Below are positions 7,977-15,184 of a stretch of DNA of 21,536 bases, piece after piece. The stretch is from the IMG/VR virus record IMGVR_UViG_3300025141_016448, positions 1 to 21,536 of that record. The stretch is one strand, 5' to 3'. Below the pieces are notes generated by a model, which ran no database searches, was not told where the DNA came from, and saw only the letters and a program-made list of their open reading frames with translations. The position numbers and the translations under genes were made by a program. Numbering within the stretch: the first letter of the stretch is position 1; each line of letters opens with the position of its first letter. The stretch comes from a virus.

Positions 7977-9160
7977 TTTCTTCTTTTGATAAGAGTTTGC
8001 AATCCATCTTCCATGAACTCTGGATATGCACTTCCTGTCCCTTCCCACATATCAGAACCACTAAGTTCTTCTTCTTCACCTACACGAATACCTATTGTTT
8101 TATGTAGTATCCACCAAGTAGCAATAGAGGTTATGAATACAAACGAACCAATAACTACTATACCTTCTACTTGAGCTTGTAGAGTTGCATCTGAATTAAA
8201 GATAGGAACTAACAGTAGTCCAATTATACCAGCAACACCATGAACAGAAATTGCACCTACAGGATCATCAATACCCATTTTTTCAAATAGACTCATTGCG
8301 TAGGGGATTATTGCACCACCTAATGCACCATATAACACCGCCATCTCTGGACTTGGAGTATAAGGATCAGCAGTAATAACTACTAATCCTGCTAATGCTC
8401 CATTCAATGTCACATTAAGAATAGCTTTCTTTGTCCATATTTTAGATACAATCATTGCTGCTAGTAATCCACCTGCTGCAGCCATGTTAGTATTAACGAA
8501 TATTTTACCAACTGCTTTGGCATCATCAATTGTAGAAAATGCTAATTGGGAACCACCATTGAAAAAGAACCATCCTAACCATAGAATTAAAGTTCCTAAT
8601 GCAACTAGAGGCATATTGGAGCCGGGAATGTTTTGTGGTATACCATTCTCATCATATTTTCCTTGTCGAGGCCCTATCATAATAACAGATGCAAGAGCTG
8701 CAATTGCTCCGGCCATATGAACAATACCAGAACCAGCAAAATCAGAAAATCCTCGTTCGCTAAGAAAGCCACCACCCCATGTCCATAAACCTTCTAATGG
8801 ATATATGACTGCTGTAAACACTGCGGCGAATATTAAAAACGACCATAGTTTCTTTCTCTCTGCAACAGCACCAGATACTACAGACATTGCAGTAGCGACA
8901 AATACCATTTGAAAAAAGAAATCTGCATACATGGAATGTGTTTCTGGTTCATTCCATCCATACATCATACCATAACCAGCAAATAAAAATGCGATAGATG
9001 CCACCGAAAATAGTGCGACATTTTTAGTTAAAATTTCTGTTACATTTTTTGTTCTAATTGACCCTGCTTCAAGAGCAGTAAATCCGGCGGCCATCCACAT
9101 AACCATTGCACCAGATATAACAAAAAATATTGTATTCATTGCGTAACTTAATTCATTCAT
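7973..9160 (-). CDS. amt: Amt/MEP-family ammonium transporter
   Basis: A 395-residue polytopic membrane protein with about 11 hydrophobic spans, the usual Amt length after signal removal. Conserved residues can be matched to E. coli AmtB: W128 in LWTWGGG, D140 in SDFAGSGIVH (D160 in E. coli), and the twin pore histidines H148 and H307 (in AISVHGVAGIIG; E. coli H168 and H318). The family conducts ammonium across the inner membrane. The cytoplasmic C-terminus, normally ending in a GLD...HGE.AY-like motif, here reads SGSDMWEGTGSAYPEF, so GlnK control may be altered. The gene is visibly less AT-rich than its neighbours. It is intact and coupled on both sides by ATGA overlaps, which argues against a fragment or an assembly artefact. 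It is probably an auxiliary metabolic gene acquired from a host. Confidence 0.95.
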   Translation of the reverse strand: MNELSYAMNTIFFVISGAMVMWMAAGFTALEAGSIRTKNVTEILTKNVALFSVASIAFLFAGYGMMYGWNEPETHSMYADFFFQMVFVATAMSVVSGAVAERKKLWSFLIFAAVFTAVIYPLEGLWTWGGGFLSERGFSDFAGSGIVHMAGAIAALASVIMIGPRQGKYDENGIPQNIPGSNMPLVALGTLILWLGWFFFNGGSQLAFSTIDDAKAVGKIFVNTNMAAAGGLLAAMIVSKIWTKKAILNVTLNGALAGLVVITADPYTPSPEMAVLYGALGGAIIPYAMSLFEKMGIDDPVGAISVHGVAGIIGLLLVPIFNSDATLQAQVEGIVVIGSFVFITSIATWWILHKTIGIRVGEEEELSGSDMWEGTGSAYPEFMEDGLQTLIKRRK

Positions 9161-9870
9161 TTTATCATATATCCTGTTCGTATATCATTTAGATGTCCAT
9201 CCGCATCATATTTAAATGAATCTGGATGATAATTATTTTTAAATTTATAACCTTGTTCTTTCAATTCTTTAATTTTATATTCTTCATTTTTCCATATAGG
9301 AATTGCAACTGTACCTATTTGCTTATTATGTAAAATATCATTACCTGTTCTTAAATGTATTTCAATAATTTTATTTCCAATTAATTCTATATTTAAAAAA
9401 TCTATATCTATTATTTTATTTAAAAATGCTGGAAGTTTGATTTTAGGAGATTTTACACACTTCCATTTTGTAAATTTAGTAAGATTTTTTTCTGAATGTT
9501 CTCCTATCATCGCATGAAAAGATTCCCATCTAAATAGAGAATCTTTAGAAGCATTTGTAGCTTTATAATCTATAGAGTAATGAGTTCCTTCAAAGTATTC
9601 ACACCAAAAATATCCAGGAGGAATATGTCCATGATGAATAATAAAGTCATTATCAATTTCAGGAATAAATGTACATACTTTTGCACCTATTCCCATTCCA
9701 TATAAATTATATATAGGTCTTATAATAACTTTATAATGATTTAATGTAGAGGGTAAAGGAGTACAGGCAGGACCTGCTCGATAACCAAGCTTGAGAGCAA
9801 TCTCTAATTTATTAAAAACCCATCTATATTGAGGATACAGCTCCCAAGCTTGATAATCTTCATCTATCAT
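9157..9870 (-). CDS. putative ATP-grasp-like protein
   Basis: A 237-residue protein. By eye it has an ATP-grasp-like order of elements: KVIIRPIYNLYGMGIGAKV (47-65; basic residue, Pro and a glycine-rich loop), WCEYFEGTHYSIDY (89-102; resembling the E-x-x-x-G-x-x-x-S-x-D segment), and IDFLNIELIGNKIIEIHLRTG (156-176; resembling the strand ending in E-x-N-x-R, here E170-I-H-L-R). If correct, it would use ATP to join a carboxylate to an amine or thiol. The Asn metal ligand is His here and the N-terminal domain is short, so it may be divergent or inactive. It sits between a glycosyltransferase-like gene and amt with 4-base overlaps on both sides. The assignment is tentative; otherwise treat it as a conserved phage hypothetical. 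Confidence 0.5.
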   Translation of the reverse strand: MIDEDYQAWELYPQYRWVFNKLEIALKLGYRAGPACTPLPSTLNHYKVIIRPIYNLYGMGIGAKVCTFIPEIDNDFIIHHGHIPPGYFWCEYFEGTHYSIDYKATNASKDSLFRWESFHAMIGEHSEKNLTKFTKWKCVKSPKIKLPAFLNKIIDIDFLNIELIGNKIIEIHLRTGNDILHNKQIGTVAIPIWKNEEYKIKELKEQGYKFKNNYHPDSFKYDADGHLNDIRTGYMIK

Positions 9871-10694
9871 GTATGAGAATCTACCATTCCTATAACTTGG
9901 CTTAAATCACCTTCGAATGTATAAGTTCCAACATGGTTAAGTTTAGTATTAGGATCTAACCAAATCTCTCCTCCAAGTTTTTGCCATCTTCGGCAAAATG
10001 TATAATCTTCTGATAAATAACGATTATCATCTGGATCTTGAATTGTATCAAAAAATGAATAACAATATTTATTAAATTTAGTATCAATATTACTATCATT
10101 TCTATAATGTAATTCTGGATATGCTTCTCTCATTTTATCAAATACTCTGCGTTTAACACAAAAATATCCGGTTGATGCATCTAATACTTCAACAGCTCCA
10201 TTTTCTACTTTTATCTGTTTTTTCTCAGGATCACTAAATTTAAAATTAATAGCATACTGAATAGGAAGAGCTTTTTTTGGATAAGCTGCTGCTAAAATAT
10301 CTTTATCATATGCTAATGCTCGTAAAATACCATCAACATCAAATTCTATATCTGCATCTATAAAAAATAGATGTGATGCTGTACTTTCCATAAACATAGC
10401 TGCTAGTATATTTCTAGCTCGTGTTACCAAACTCTCATTTCTTAGAGTTGTAACACGGAAAGATATACCATGAGACATAAGAGCTTGGCTTAATTTAAAC
10501 ATCGAAAGAAAATATTGATCAGTAACTACTCCTCCATAACAAGGAGTAGCAAAAAATACTTCATAACCTCTCAATTTTTCTAGATCGATTTTAGCTACTT
10601 CACCTGCTACGTCTGTAAAAGCTCCAAAACTACGAGGAGCAGTAGGATCTACAGGCTCAGGAGATCCTACTAAATCTTTAAGGGACTTTTTCAT
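9867..10694 (-). CDS. glycosyltransferase-like protein (GT-A fold)
   Basis: A 275-residue protein. After a short Pro-rich leader comes YEVFFATPCYGGVVTDQYF (44-62), a Rossmann-like start of a GT-A domain, then RARNILAAMFM and the metal/nucleotide-sugar motif LFFIDADIEF (D113-x-D115). STGYFCVKR follows, and SEDYTFCRRWQKLGGEIWLD (228-247) resembles the acceptor/catalytic ED-containing region of family-2-like enzymes. It would transfer a sugar from a nucleotide sugar; the acceptor (DNA base, virion protein or surface glycan) is unknown. It overlaps the SSB stop and the ATP-grasp-like start by 4 bases each. It shares no obvious sequence blocks with the two tandem transferases near 13.1-14.7 kb, so it has a separate origin. 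Confidence 0.75.
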   Translation of the reverse strand: MKKSLKDLVGSPEPVDPTAPRSFGAFTDVAGEVAKIDLEKLRGYEVFFATPCYGGVVTDQYFLSMFKLSQALMSHGISFRVTTLRNESLVTRARNILAAMFMESTASHLFFIDADIEFDVDGILRALAYDKDILAAAYPKKALPIQYAINFKFSDPEKKQIKVENGAVEVLDASTGYFCVKRRVFDKMREAYPELHYRNDSNIDTKFNKYCYSFFDTIQDPDDNRYLSEDYTFCRRWQKLGGEIWLDPNTKLNHVGTYTFEGDLSQVIGMVDSHT

Positions 10695-11344
10695 GCTAAA
10701 TCGTCAATTTCTTCAGTAGCTTTAAACTCATCACTGACATCACCAGCAAAAAAGGCTGTATTTTGCATTAACCATTCTTTTTGCTCATCGTAAGTTTGAC
10801 GTTTATAAATACGATTTAAATCAAATAATTCTAATTTTAATTCGTCCTCAGTTAATTCCGTACTAGCTCTAGCAGGAATAGTAGTATATTTTACATTTTG
10901 AGGAAGGGGTCCAGTTTTTTCTTTTTTAACTGTAATATCATATCCAGTTTTTGGATCTGATGGATTTCCATATTCAGGATTAGACGCGTAGTCTACGATT
11001 TGACTATATATAGTTGATCGTAAATCAAATAATTTAATTTGTCCATCTGTTCGATCAATTACATTACATACATAAGAAAATTGAGGTTTATCTGAATATA
11101 CAGCTTCATCAATATCTTTAAATGGGTTAGATGCAGAATTATCGAAACTTTCTGTTTCTCTACTAAATTCTAAGCATTCTACAGGCATTTTTCTACCTTC
11201 TGTAGTTGTTACCCAATAACAATAACGGGGTAATACATCTCCAATTAGTCGAAGTTTATTATCCCCAATATTCATAGTCATTCGTTGAATTTCTCTACGT
11301 TGACCACTATTTTGTTTTCCTTTTGCTTTATCCCAAGCAACCAT
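10691..11344 (-). CDS. ssb: phage single-stranded DNA-binding protein
   Basis: A 217-residue phage ssDNA-binding protein. It begins with a basic segment (MVAWDKAKGKQNSGQRREIQ), has PRYCYWVTTTEGRKMPVECL (39-58), then DGQIKLFDLR, NPSDPKTGYDITVKKEKTG and PLPQNVKYTTIPAR, a pattern I associate with an OB-fold SSB family of marine and vibrio phages that is functionally like T4 gp32. The C-terminus is acidic (DVSDEFKATEEIDDLA), as is usual for SSBs that recruit partner proteins. The T4 gp32 zinc ligands are not evident. It has the strongest ribosome site in the window (AAGGAGGA, 4 bases before the ATG), in line with the high copy number such a protein needs. The stop overlaps the next gene as ATGA. 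Confidence 0.8.
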   Translation of the reverse strand: MVAWDKAKGKQNSGQRREIQRMTMNIGDNKLRLIGDVLPRYCYWVTTTEGRKMPVECLEFSRETESFDNSASNPFKDIDEAVYSDKPQFSYVCNVIDRTDGQIKLFDLRSTIYSQIVDYASNPEYGNPSDPKTGYDITVKKEKTGPLPQNVKYTTIPARASTELTEDELKLELFDLNRIYKRQTYDEQKEWLMQNTAFFAGDVSDEFKATEEIDDLA

Positions 11345-11348
11345 TTTA

Positions 11349-11356
11349 TCCTCCTT
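11349..11356 (-). promoter_or_regulatory. strong ribosome binding site of ssb
   Basis: AAGGAGGA, followed by TAAA and the ssb ATG, in the 32-base gap after the preceding gene. It is a near-perfect anti-Shine-Dalgarno match, and most other starts in the window have only 4-5 base matches. This suggests high translation of SSB. Confidence 0.8.
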
Positions 11357-11376
11357 GTTGAACGTAAGTTCTGTGT

Positions 11377-11829
11377 TTAGGATTTATTCTCTGAAACCAG
11401 AGACTCATATCTAAAGTATATATAATTTTCATCATATGTTAAAAATGGATTTTCCATTTCTAAATCTGTTAAATATGCTCTAGGAATATAATTACATTTT
11501 TCTGATATTCTTCGCATACTTAAAATTTTAATATAATTAACTTTTAGTTTAGCATTTACATTATATGTTAAAATTTTTGGATTAAGCATATAACTTTGTT
11601 TTTCTTTACTTCTATAATTACAATAAATTTTTCCTTTTATAGAATCTAAAGTTCCTTGTTGAAATAGAAATGCAGGAATATGATTTATATGAAGTAATTC
11701 TAAAAGTGATTTTCCTTGCCATGTTATAAATTCATTATAGCTTTTTGTTTGGGCATAAGTCAAGATAACAATTGCAGCAGGATCGCCTCTTGCTATACGA
11801 TAGATTTCATACCAATTAAAGTATATAAT
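11377..11829 (-). CDS. hypothetical protein, probable non-AUG (ATT) start
   Basis: A protein-like frame of up to 150 residues. The first conventional start is TTG at 11761-11763, but the frame is open and clearly coding-like upstream (YFNWYEIYRIARGDPAAIVI) back to a TAG at 11851-11853. There is no ATG, GTG or TTG in that upstream stretch. AGGAG at 11838-11842 is 8 bases before an ATT codon at 11827-11829, which I take as the best start. Starting at TTG gives 128 residues with no ribosome site. The gene overlaps the uvsW stop by 14 bases. An alternative is a +1 ribosomal frameshift from uvsW at CTT TAA. The product is Tyr/Asn/Lys-rich with no recognised domain and ends NPFLTYDENYIYFRYESL. Confidence 0.65.
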   Translation of the reverse strand: MIYFNWYEIYRIARGDPAAIVILTYAQTKSYNEFITWQGKSLLELLHINHIPAFLFQQGTLDSIKGKIYCNYRSKEKQSYMLNPKILTYNVNAKLKVNYIKILSMRRISEKCNYIPRAYLTDLEMENPFLTYDENYIYFRYESLVSENKS

Positions 11830-13102
11830 AACTTCTACTCCTGTACCATTCTAATCTTTTTGTTTGTTGTCTATGTACAATTGGTCCAGATAACCAAAAA
11901 TCTATAATTAAAGGAAGTTGTTTATCATCGTGTTCACGAATGATTCTACCAATCCGCTGTTCCAGCTTAATAGGATTGTTATTAGGGCAAGTAAGAAACA
12001 ATGTATCCAACCGATGACAACTAATACCTTCATCAAAGAGCTTCGTTGATAAGACAACTTTATATTTTCCTCCGACATTAGAAAGAACATCTTTTCTAGT
12101 TGATTCATCTGTTTCTCCTATTAAACATACACTATTTGGAATTAATTGTTGAATATCTTTTAACATTTGTACTCTCTCACCTAATATAAGAGGACAACGA
12201 TTATTTGCAATCATTTGAATTGCTGTTTTTGCGATAAGTTTGTGGTAATTAGTATTACCACAAAGTTTATTTAATTGTCGAGACCAATCTCGTTTAGGAT
12301 CAATTACTGGAAATCTAAAATCTGTTTGTATAATTTTTACAGAAGGATCATTTAATTTTCTAGGATCACGAGCAGATACAAGAAAAGGAGAAAAATAATC
12401 AGATAAATACACATGTTTTCCATCTTTTCTTTTTGGTGTTGCTGTAATTCCAATTTTAATTTTAGCATTTAAGTTATTAAGAGTAGTAGAAAATAAATCA
12501 GCAGGACAAAGATGAGCCTCATCAACAATAATCATTGAAAATGATTCTCTAAGCTGTGACAAATTATTATATACACTTTTATATATACCTACTGTTATAT
12601 CTTCAACTTGTAAAAAACCATCGCCAATTTTACCTATTTTTATATTAGGAATTTGATGTTCTAATTCTTCAATCCATTGTCTAAATAAAAGTTTAGTATG
12701 AACCATAATAAGAGTTTTTATATTATTTCTAGCAATAATATTACAACCAGTATACGTTTTTCCCCATCCACAAGGTGCTTGTATTATTCCACTCCTTGCA
12801 CGACCTTTTTGAAAAAATTTATCTACTAATTCTTGTTGTTCCCATCGTAGCTCACCAGAAAATACCATTTCTGTATTAGCTTCTTCGTATTTTCTATTAT
12901 CTATAACTTCTTGCCACTCTAATTTGTGGTATCCATTACTTGGAACAACAAAATATAAATCATCTTCTCCTAATGTAGATAAAATTTCATCACCATTATC
13001 GTATGTAAAAAGACTAATTAAATTATTAGAGTCTTCTACATCTTCTTTTTTAATATATATTTTATCAGAGATATATATTGTTTTTACATTAGCTTTTTTC
13101 AT
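11816..13102 (-). CDS. uvsW: UvsW-like DNA helicase (superfamily 2)
   Basis: A 428-residue SF2 helicase. Motifs: Q-like RWEQQELV (87-94), Walker A APCGWGKT (109-116), motif Ia-like IMVHTKLLFRQW, DEAH box IIVDEAH (191-197), motif III ITATPKR (219-225), motif V LSTKLFDEGIS and motif VI QRIGRIIRE. The C-terminus KRLEWYRSRSYYIL resembles the end of phage UvsW proteins, so the protein is full length. UvsW unwinds branched DNA and R-loops and drives the switch from origin- to recombination-dependent replication, consistent with gp46/47 elsewhere in the operon. The ATG overlaps the stop of the upstream transferase gene (ATGA). The last codons, CTT TAA, create a possible +1 shift site into the next frame. 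Confidence 0.9.
   Translation of the reverse strand: MKKANVKTIYISDKIYIKKEDVEDSNNLISLFTYDNGDEILSTLGEDDLYFVVPSNGYHKLEWQEVIDNRKYEEANTEMVFSGELRWEQQELVDKFFQKGRARSGIIQAPCGWGKTYTGCNIIARNNIKTLIMVHTKLLFRQWIEELEHQIPNIKIGKIGDGFLQVEDITVGIYKSVYNNLSQLRESFSMIIVDEAHLCPADLFSTTLNNLNAKIKIGITATPKRKDGKHVYLSDYFSPFLVSARDPRKLNDPSVKIIQTDFRFPVIDPKRDWSRQLNKLCGNTNYHKLIAKTAIQMIANNRCPLILGERVQMLKDIQQLIPNSVCLIGETDESTRKDVLSNVGGKYKVVLSTKLFDEGISCHRLDTLFLTCPNNNPIKLEQRIGRIIREHDDKQLPLIIDFWLSGPIVHRQQTKRLEWYRSRSYYIL
11838..11842 (-). promoter_or_regulatory. ribosome binding site supporting an ATT start
   Basis: AGGAG on the minus strand, inside the end of uvsW, 8 bases before an in-frame ATT and 11 before an ATA of the downstream hypothetical gene. 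No AUG, GUG or UUG lies at a usable distance in that frame, so this site decides the proposed start. Confidence 0.5.
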
Positions 13103-13923
13103 TTTATATTATTAAATTCTTTTTTCATATCGTCAGGTAACTTATCTAATCCAACATATTTATGAGTACCAGCAAAATGAATTAAATAAGAATTTCTCAT
13201 TTGATTATCTGTTTCTTTATCTTCTATTGGACAAGATGCATTTTTCATTGTATATTTGCCAGGTATAGAATTATATCTAGAGTCTAACCAAGTAATTTTT
13301 TCTGGATATTGACGACTATATTCATATACAAAAGGTTGATTAAGTTTAGACCAGAAAATAGGCCAATTATCACTTTTAATACTATTAACTATCCATTCAT
13401 TATAATGTTTATTAGCAGTTCCATTAATAAATTGTACTCCTGTCTGTGGATAATGAATATTACCATGTATTATTTTTCTTATATATTCTGTATGACCGGG
13501 ACTTCTAGATCGAAATCCTTTCATAATTGTATTTAGATTTATACATAATCCTATATTTTTAATTTTAGGTAATTCAAAATCTCTATATACCCATATATCA
13601 TTATGAAGTAATATTATATAATCTGCATCATTAATTTTTAAACATATTTCATGAATTTGTGAGGATAAATCTTTTTCTCTATCATCATCTGTATAGATAA
13701 AACCAATTTTTTTAAATCCAGAATTAAAATAATCCCATTTTAAATCTTTTCTATTTAAAATATATTCATACCCTTTTTTCTTACACCAATTTTTAACTGA
13801 CTTCATACATTTAAATAATAATTGTTGTGTTTGGTTGACTTCAAAAGTACTATTTTTAGAATCTAAATTCCAATTATCTACATATCCTTTTCCAACAAAT
13901 GATTGTAATACTACTACTTTCAT
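13099..13923 (-). CDS. glycosyltransferase-like protein, downstream tandem copy
   Basis: A 274-residue paralogue of the next gene upstream. Shared blocks are the N-terminus MKxVVxQxFVGxG, KCMKSVKNWCKKKGYEYILN, DIWVYRDFELPKI, YPQTGVQFINGTANKHYN, YPEKITWLD and the closing IHFAGTHKY...KEFNNI. The GT-A-like metal motif that reads DND in the paralogue reads HND here (H107-N-D109), so metal or nucleotide-sugar binding could be weakened. It also has an insert around residues 68-90 (GFIYTDDDREKD). It is likely a transferase-fold protein with unknown sugar and acceptor. It overlaps both neighbours by 4 bases. The family call rests on the fold-like order and the DxD-type motif and is not a firm family match. 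Confidence 0.65.
   Translation of the reverse strand: MKVVVLQSFVGKGYVDNWNLDSKNSTFEVNQTQQLLFKCMKSVKNWCKKKGYEYILNRKDLKWDYFNSGFKKIGFIYTDDDREKDLSSQIHEICLKINDADYIILLHNDIWVYRDFELPKIKNIGLCINLNTIMKGFRSRSPGHTEYIRKIIHGNIHYPQTGVQFINGTANKHYNEWIVNSIKSDNWPIFWSKLNQPFVYEYSRQYPEKITWLDSRYNSIPGKYTMKNASCPIEDKETDNQMRNSYLIHFAGTHKYVGLDKLPDDMKKEFNNIK
13754..13813 (-). repeat. 60-bp direct repeat, copy 1 (in downstream transferase gene)
   Basis: This 60-base block matches 14533-14592 with a single mismatch and the same orientation. It encodes most of the KCMKSVKNWCKKKGYEYILN block. Most of the rest of the two genes is far more diverged. Confidence 0.9.
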
Positions 13924-14690
13924 ATGTTATTAAATTCTTCTTGCATATTTAAAGGTAATTTCTTAAAATTATGCATTTTAACTGATCCCCATAAATGAAT
14001 TAGATAAGAATTTTTTATTTCTTCTTCAGTATAGTTGTATGGATATCTTCCACTCCATTTATTTAAATGAGGAATACAATTATATTTAAAATCTAACCAA
14101 GTAATTTTTTCTGGATATTGACAACAATATTTATATGTATGATTTGTTCCATCCCATATACTAGGAATTGCTTCTGATCTCCAATCTATATTAGATATAT
14201 CTATATTTTCATCCCAATCATTATTTTTTATAGTACTAAGTACTGAAGTATTATAATGTTTATTTGCAGTTCCATTAATAAATTGTACTCCTGTTTGTGG
14301 ATAACGAAAGGATTCTGTATAAACACCTTTAAATAAGCATAATCCTATATTTTCAATTTTAGGTAATTCAAAATCTTTGTATATCCATATATCATTATCA
14401 AGATTTATTATATAATCAGCGTTAATATTTAACAGTAATTCATGTCTTTGATGACATAAATCCATTCCTTTATCTACATGTCCAAGTTGTTGTTTTCTTT
14501 TTGCACAATAATCCCATTCTAAGTTTTTAGTGTTTAAAATATATTCATACCCTTTTTTCTTACACCAATTTTTAACCGACTTCATACATTTAGATAAAAT
14601 AAAAAGATTATCTCTATTATCTATTTTAGTATTGTACTTAGCACCAAGATGTCCTAAACCTACAAAATTTTGAAATACTACAATTTTCAT
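13920..14690 (-). CDS. glycosyltransferase-like protein, upstream tandem copy
   Basis: A 256-residue protein with MKIVVFQNFVGLGHLG at the start, KCMKSVKNWCKKKGYEYILN (35-54), a GT-A-like motif ADYIINLDNDIWIY with D98-N-D100, then YPQTGVQFINGTANKHYN and a C-terminal IHLWGSVKMHNF resembling the closing histidine-containing segment of such transferases. It probably transfers a sugar; donor and acceptor are unknown. It forms a tandem pair with the following gene, sharing near-identical DNA blocks, so the pair arose by duplication. The DxD-type motif is intact here and altered in the other copy, which makes this the better candidate for an active enzyme. The ATG overlaps the stop of the upstream gene as ATGA. 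Confidence 0.68.
   Translation of the reverse strand: MKIVVFQNFVGLGHLGAKYNTKIDNRDNLFILSKCMKSVKNWCKKKGYEYILNTKNLEWDYCAKRKQQLGHVDKGMDLCHQRHELLLNINADYIINLDNDIWIYKDFELPKIENIGLCLFKGVYTESFRYPQTGVQFINGTANKHYNTSVLSTIKNNDWDENIDISNIDWRSEAIPSIWDGTNHTYKYCCQYPEKITWLDFKYNCIPHLNKWSGRYPYNYTEEEIKNSYLIHLWGSVKMHNFKKLPLNMQEEFNNI
14533..14592 (-). repeat. 60-bp direct repeat, copy 2 (in upstream transferase gene)
   Basis: Matches 13754-13813 at 59 of 60 bases. A second shared block is 14252-14303 versus 13401-13452 (50 of 52 bases). These patches mark a duplication with possible later gene conversion. Confidence 0.9.
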
Positions 14691-15184
14691 AATCGTTCAT
14701 AATTTCTTTTTACGGGTTCCATAGTAAATTCTTTTAAAAACCATTCATTATTTATATAAATTACTCTACCATAAAGTATATCATCTATAACTAAAACTTG
14801 ATTAGTATTTATTTTAAAAGGATATGCAATTTTTTCTAACCATACTAAATTATCTTTTATTTTTATTATTTTTTTATTCTCAGCAGGAAAAGTGTTTTTC
14901 ATAGTAAGATCATGAATAATTGCGTTTTTATCTAATCCCCATACTACTTTAGAAATAAGACATTCTTGTACATTTTTACAAGTTATATTAAAGTTTCCTC
15001 GTTTATTTAATTGCATTAAACGAGCAAAATAATCACCTTTTAATTTTTTATCATCAAGAGTTTCAAATTGAGAAAATCGTTTACGTCTAATTTGAATTTT
15101 ATTAAATGTAATACTAACTTCATACGGTTTTACTAGTAATCCAAAGAAAGGAAAAGCTATTCTTGAAAATTTATTTGTACTCAT
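14687..15184 (-). CDS. hypothetical protein (165 aa) downstream of polA
   Basis: 165 residues, basic and rich in Lys, Ile, Asn and Phe. The N-terminal half has FPFFGLLVKPYEVSITFNKI and RRKRFSQFETLDDKKLKGDY, suggesting a small beta-rich domain with a positive patch. The C-terminal half (VWLEKIAYPFKINTNQVLVI, LYGRVIYINNEWFLKEF) also looks beta-rich. I recognise no family. It starts 14 bases inside the end of the polymerase gene, after a GGGGTGA-like ribosome site, and its end overlaps the transferase gene as ATGA. Position next to the polymerase hints at a replication accessory role, but nothing in the sequence proves that. Confidence 0.7.
   Translation of the reverse strand: MSTNKFSRIAFPFFGLLVKPYEVSITFNKIQIRRKRFSQFETLDDKKLKGDYFARLMQLNKRGNFNITCKNVQECLISKVVWGLDKNAIIHDLTMKNTFPAENKKIIKIKDNLVWLEKIAYPFKINTNQVLVIDDILYGRVIYINNEWFLKEFTMEPVKRNYERL

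Noticed and set aside
7845-8048. Longer 67-aa version of the small membrane protein starting inside amt
   Set aside because: The first 24 residues are an out-of-frame reading of amt; the ATG at 7974-7976 overlapping the amt stop is a better start.
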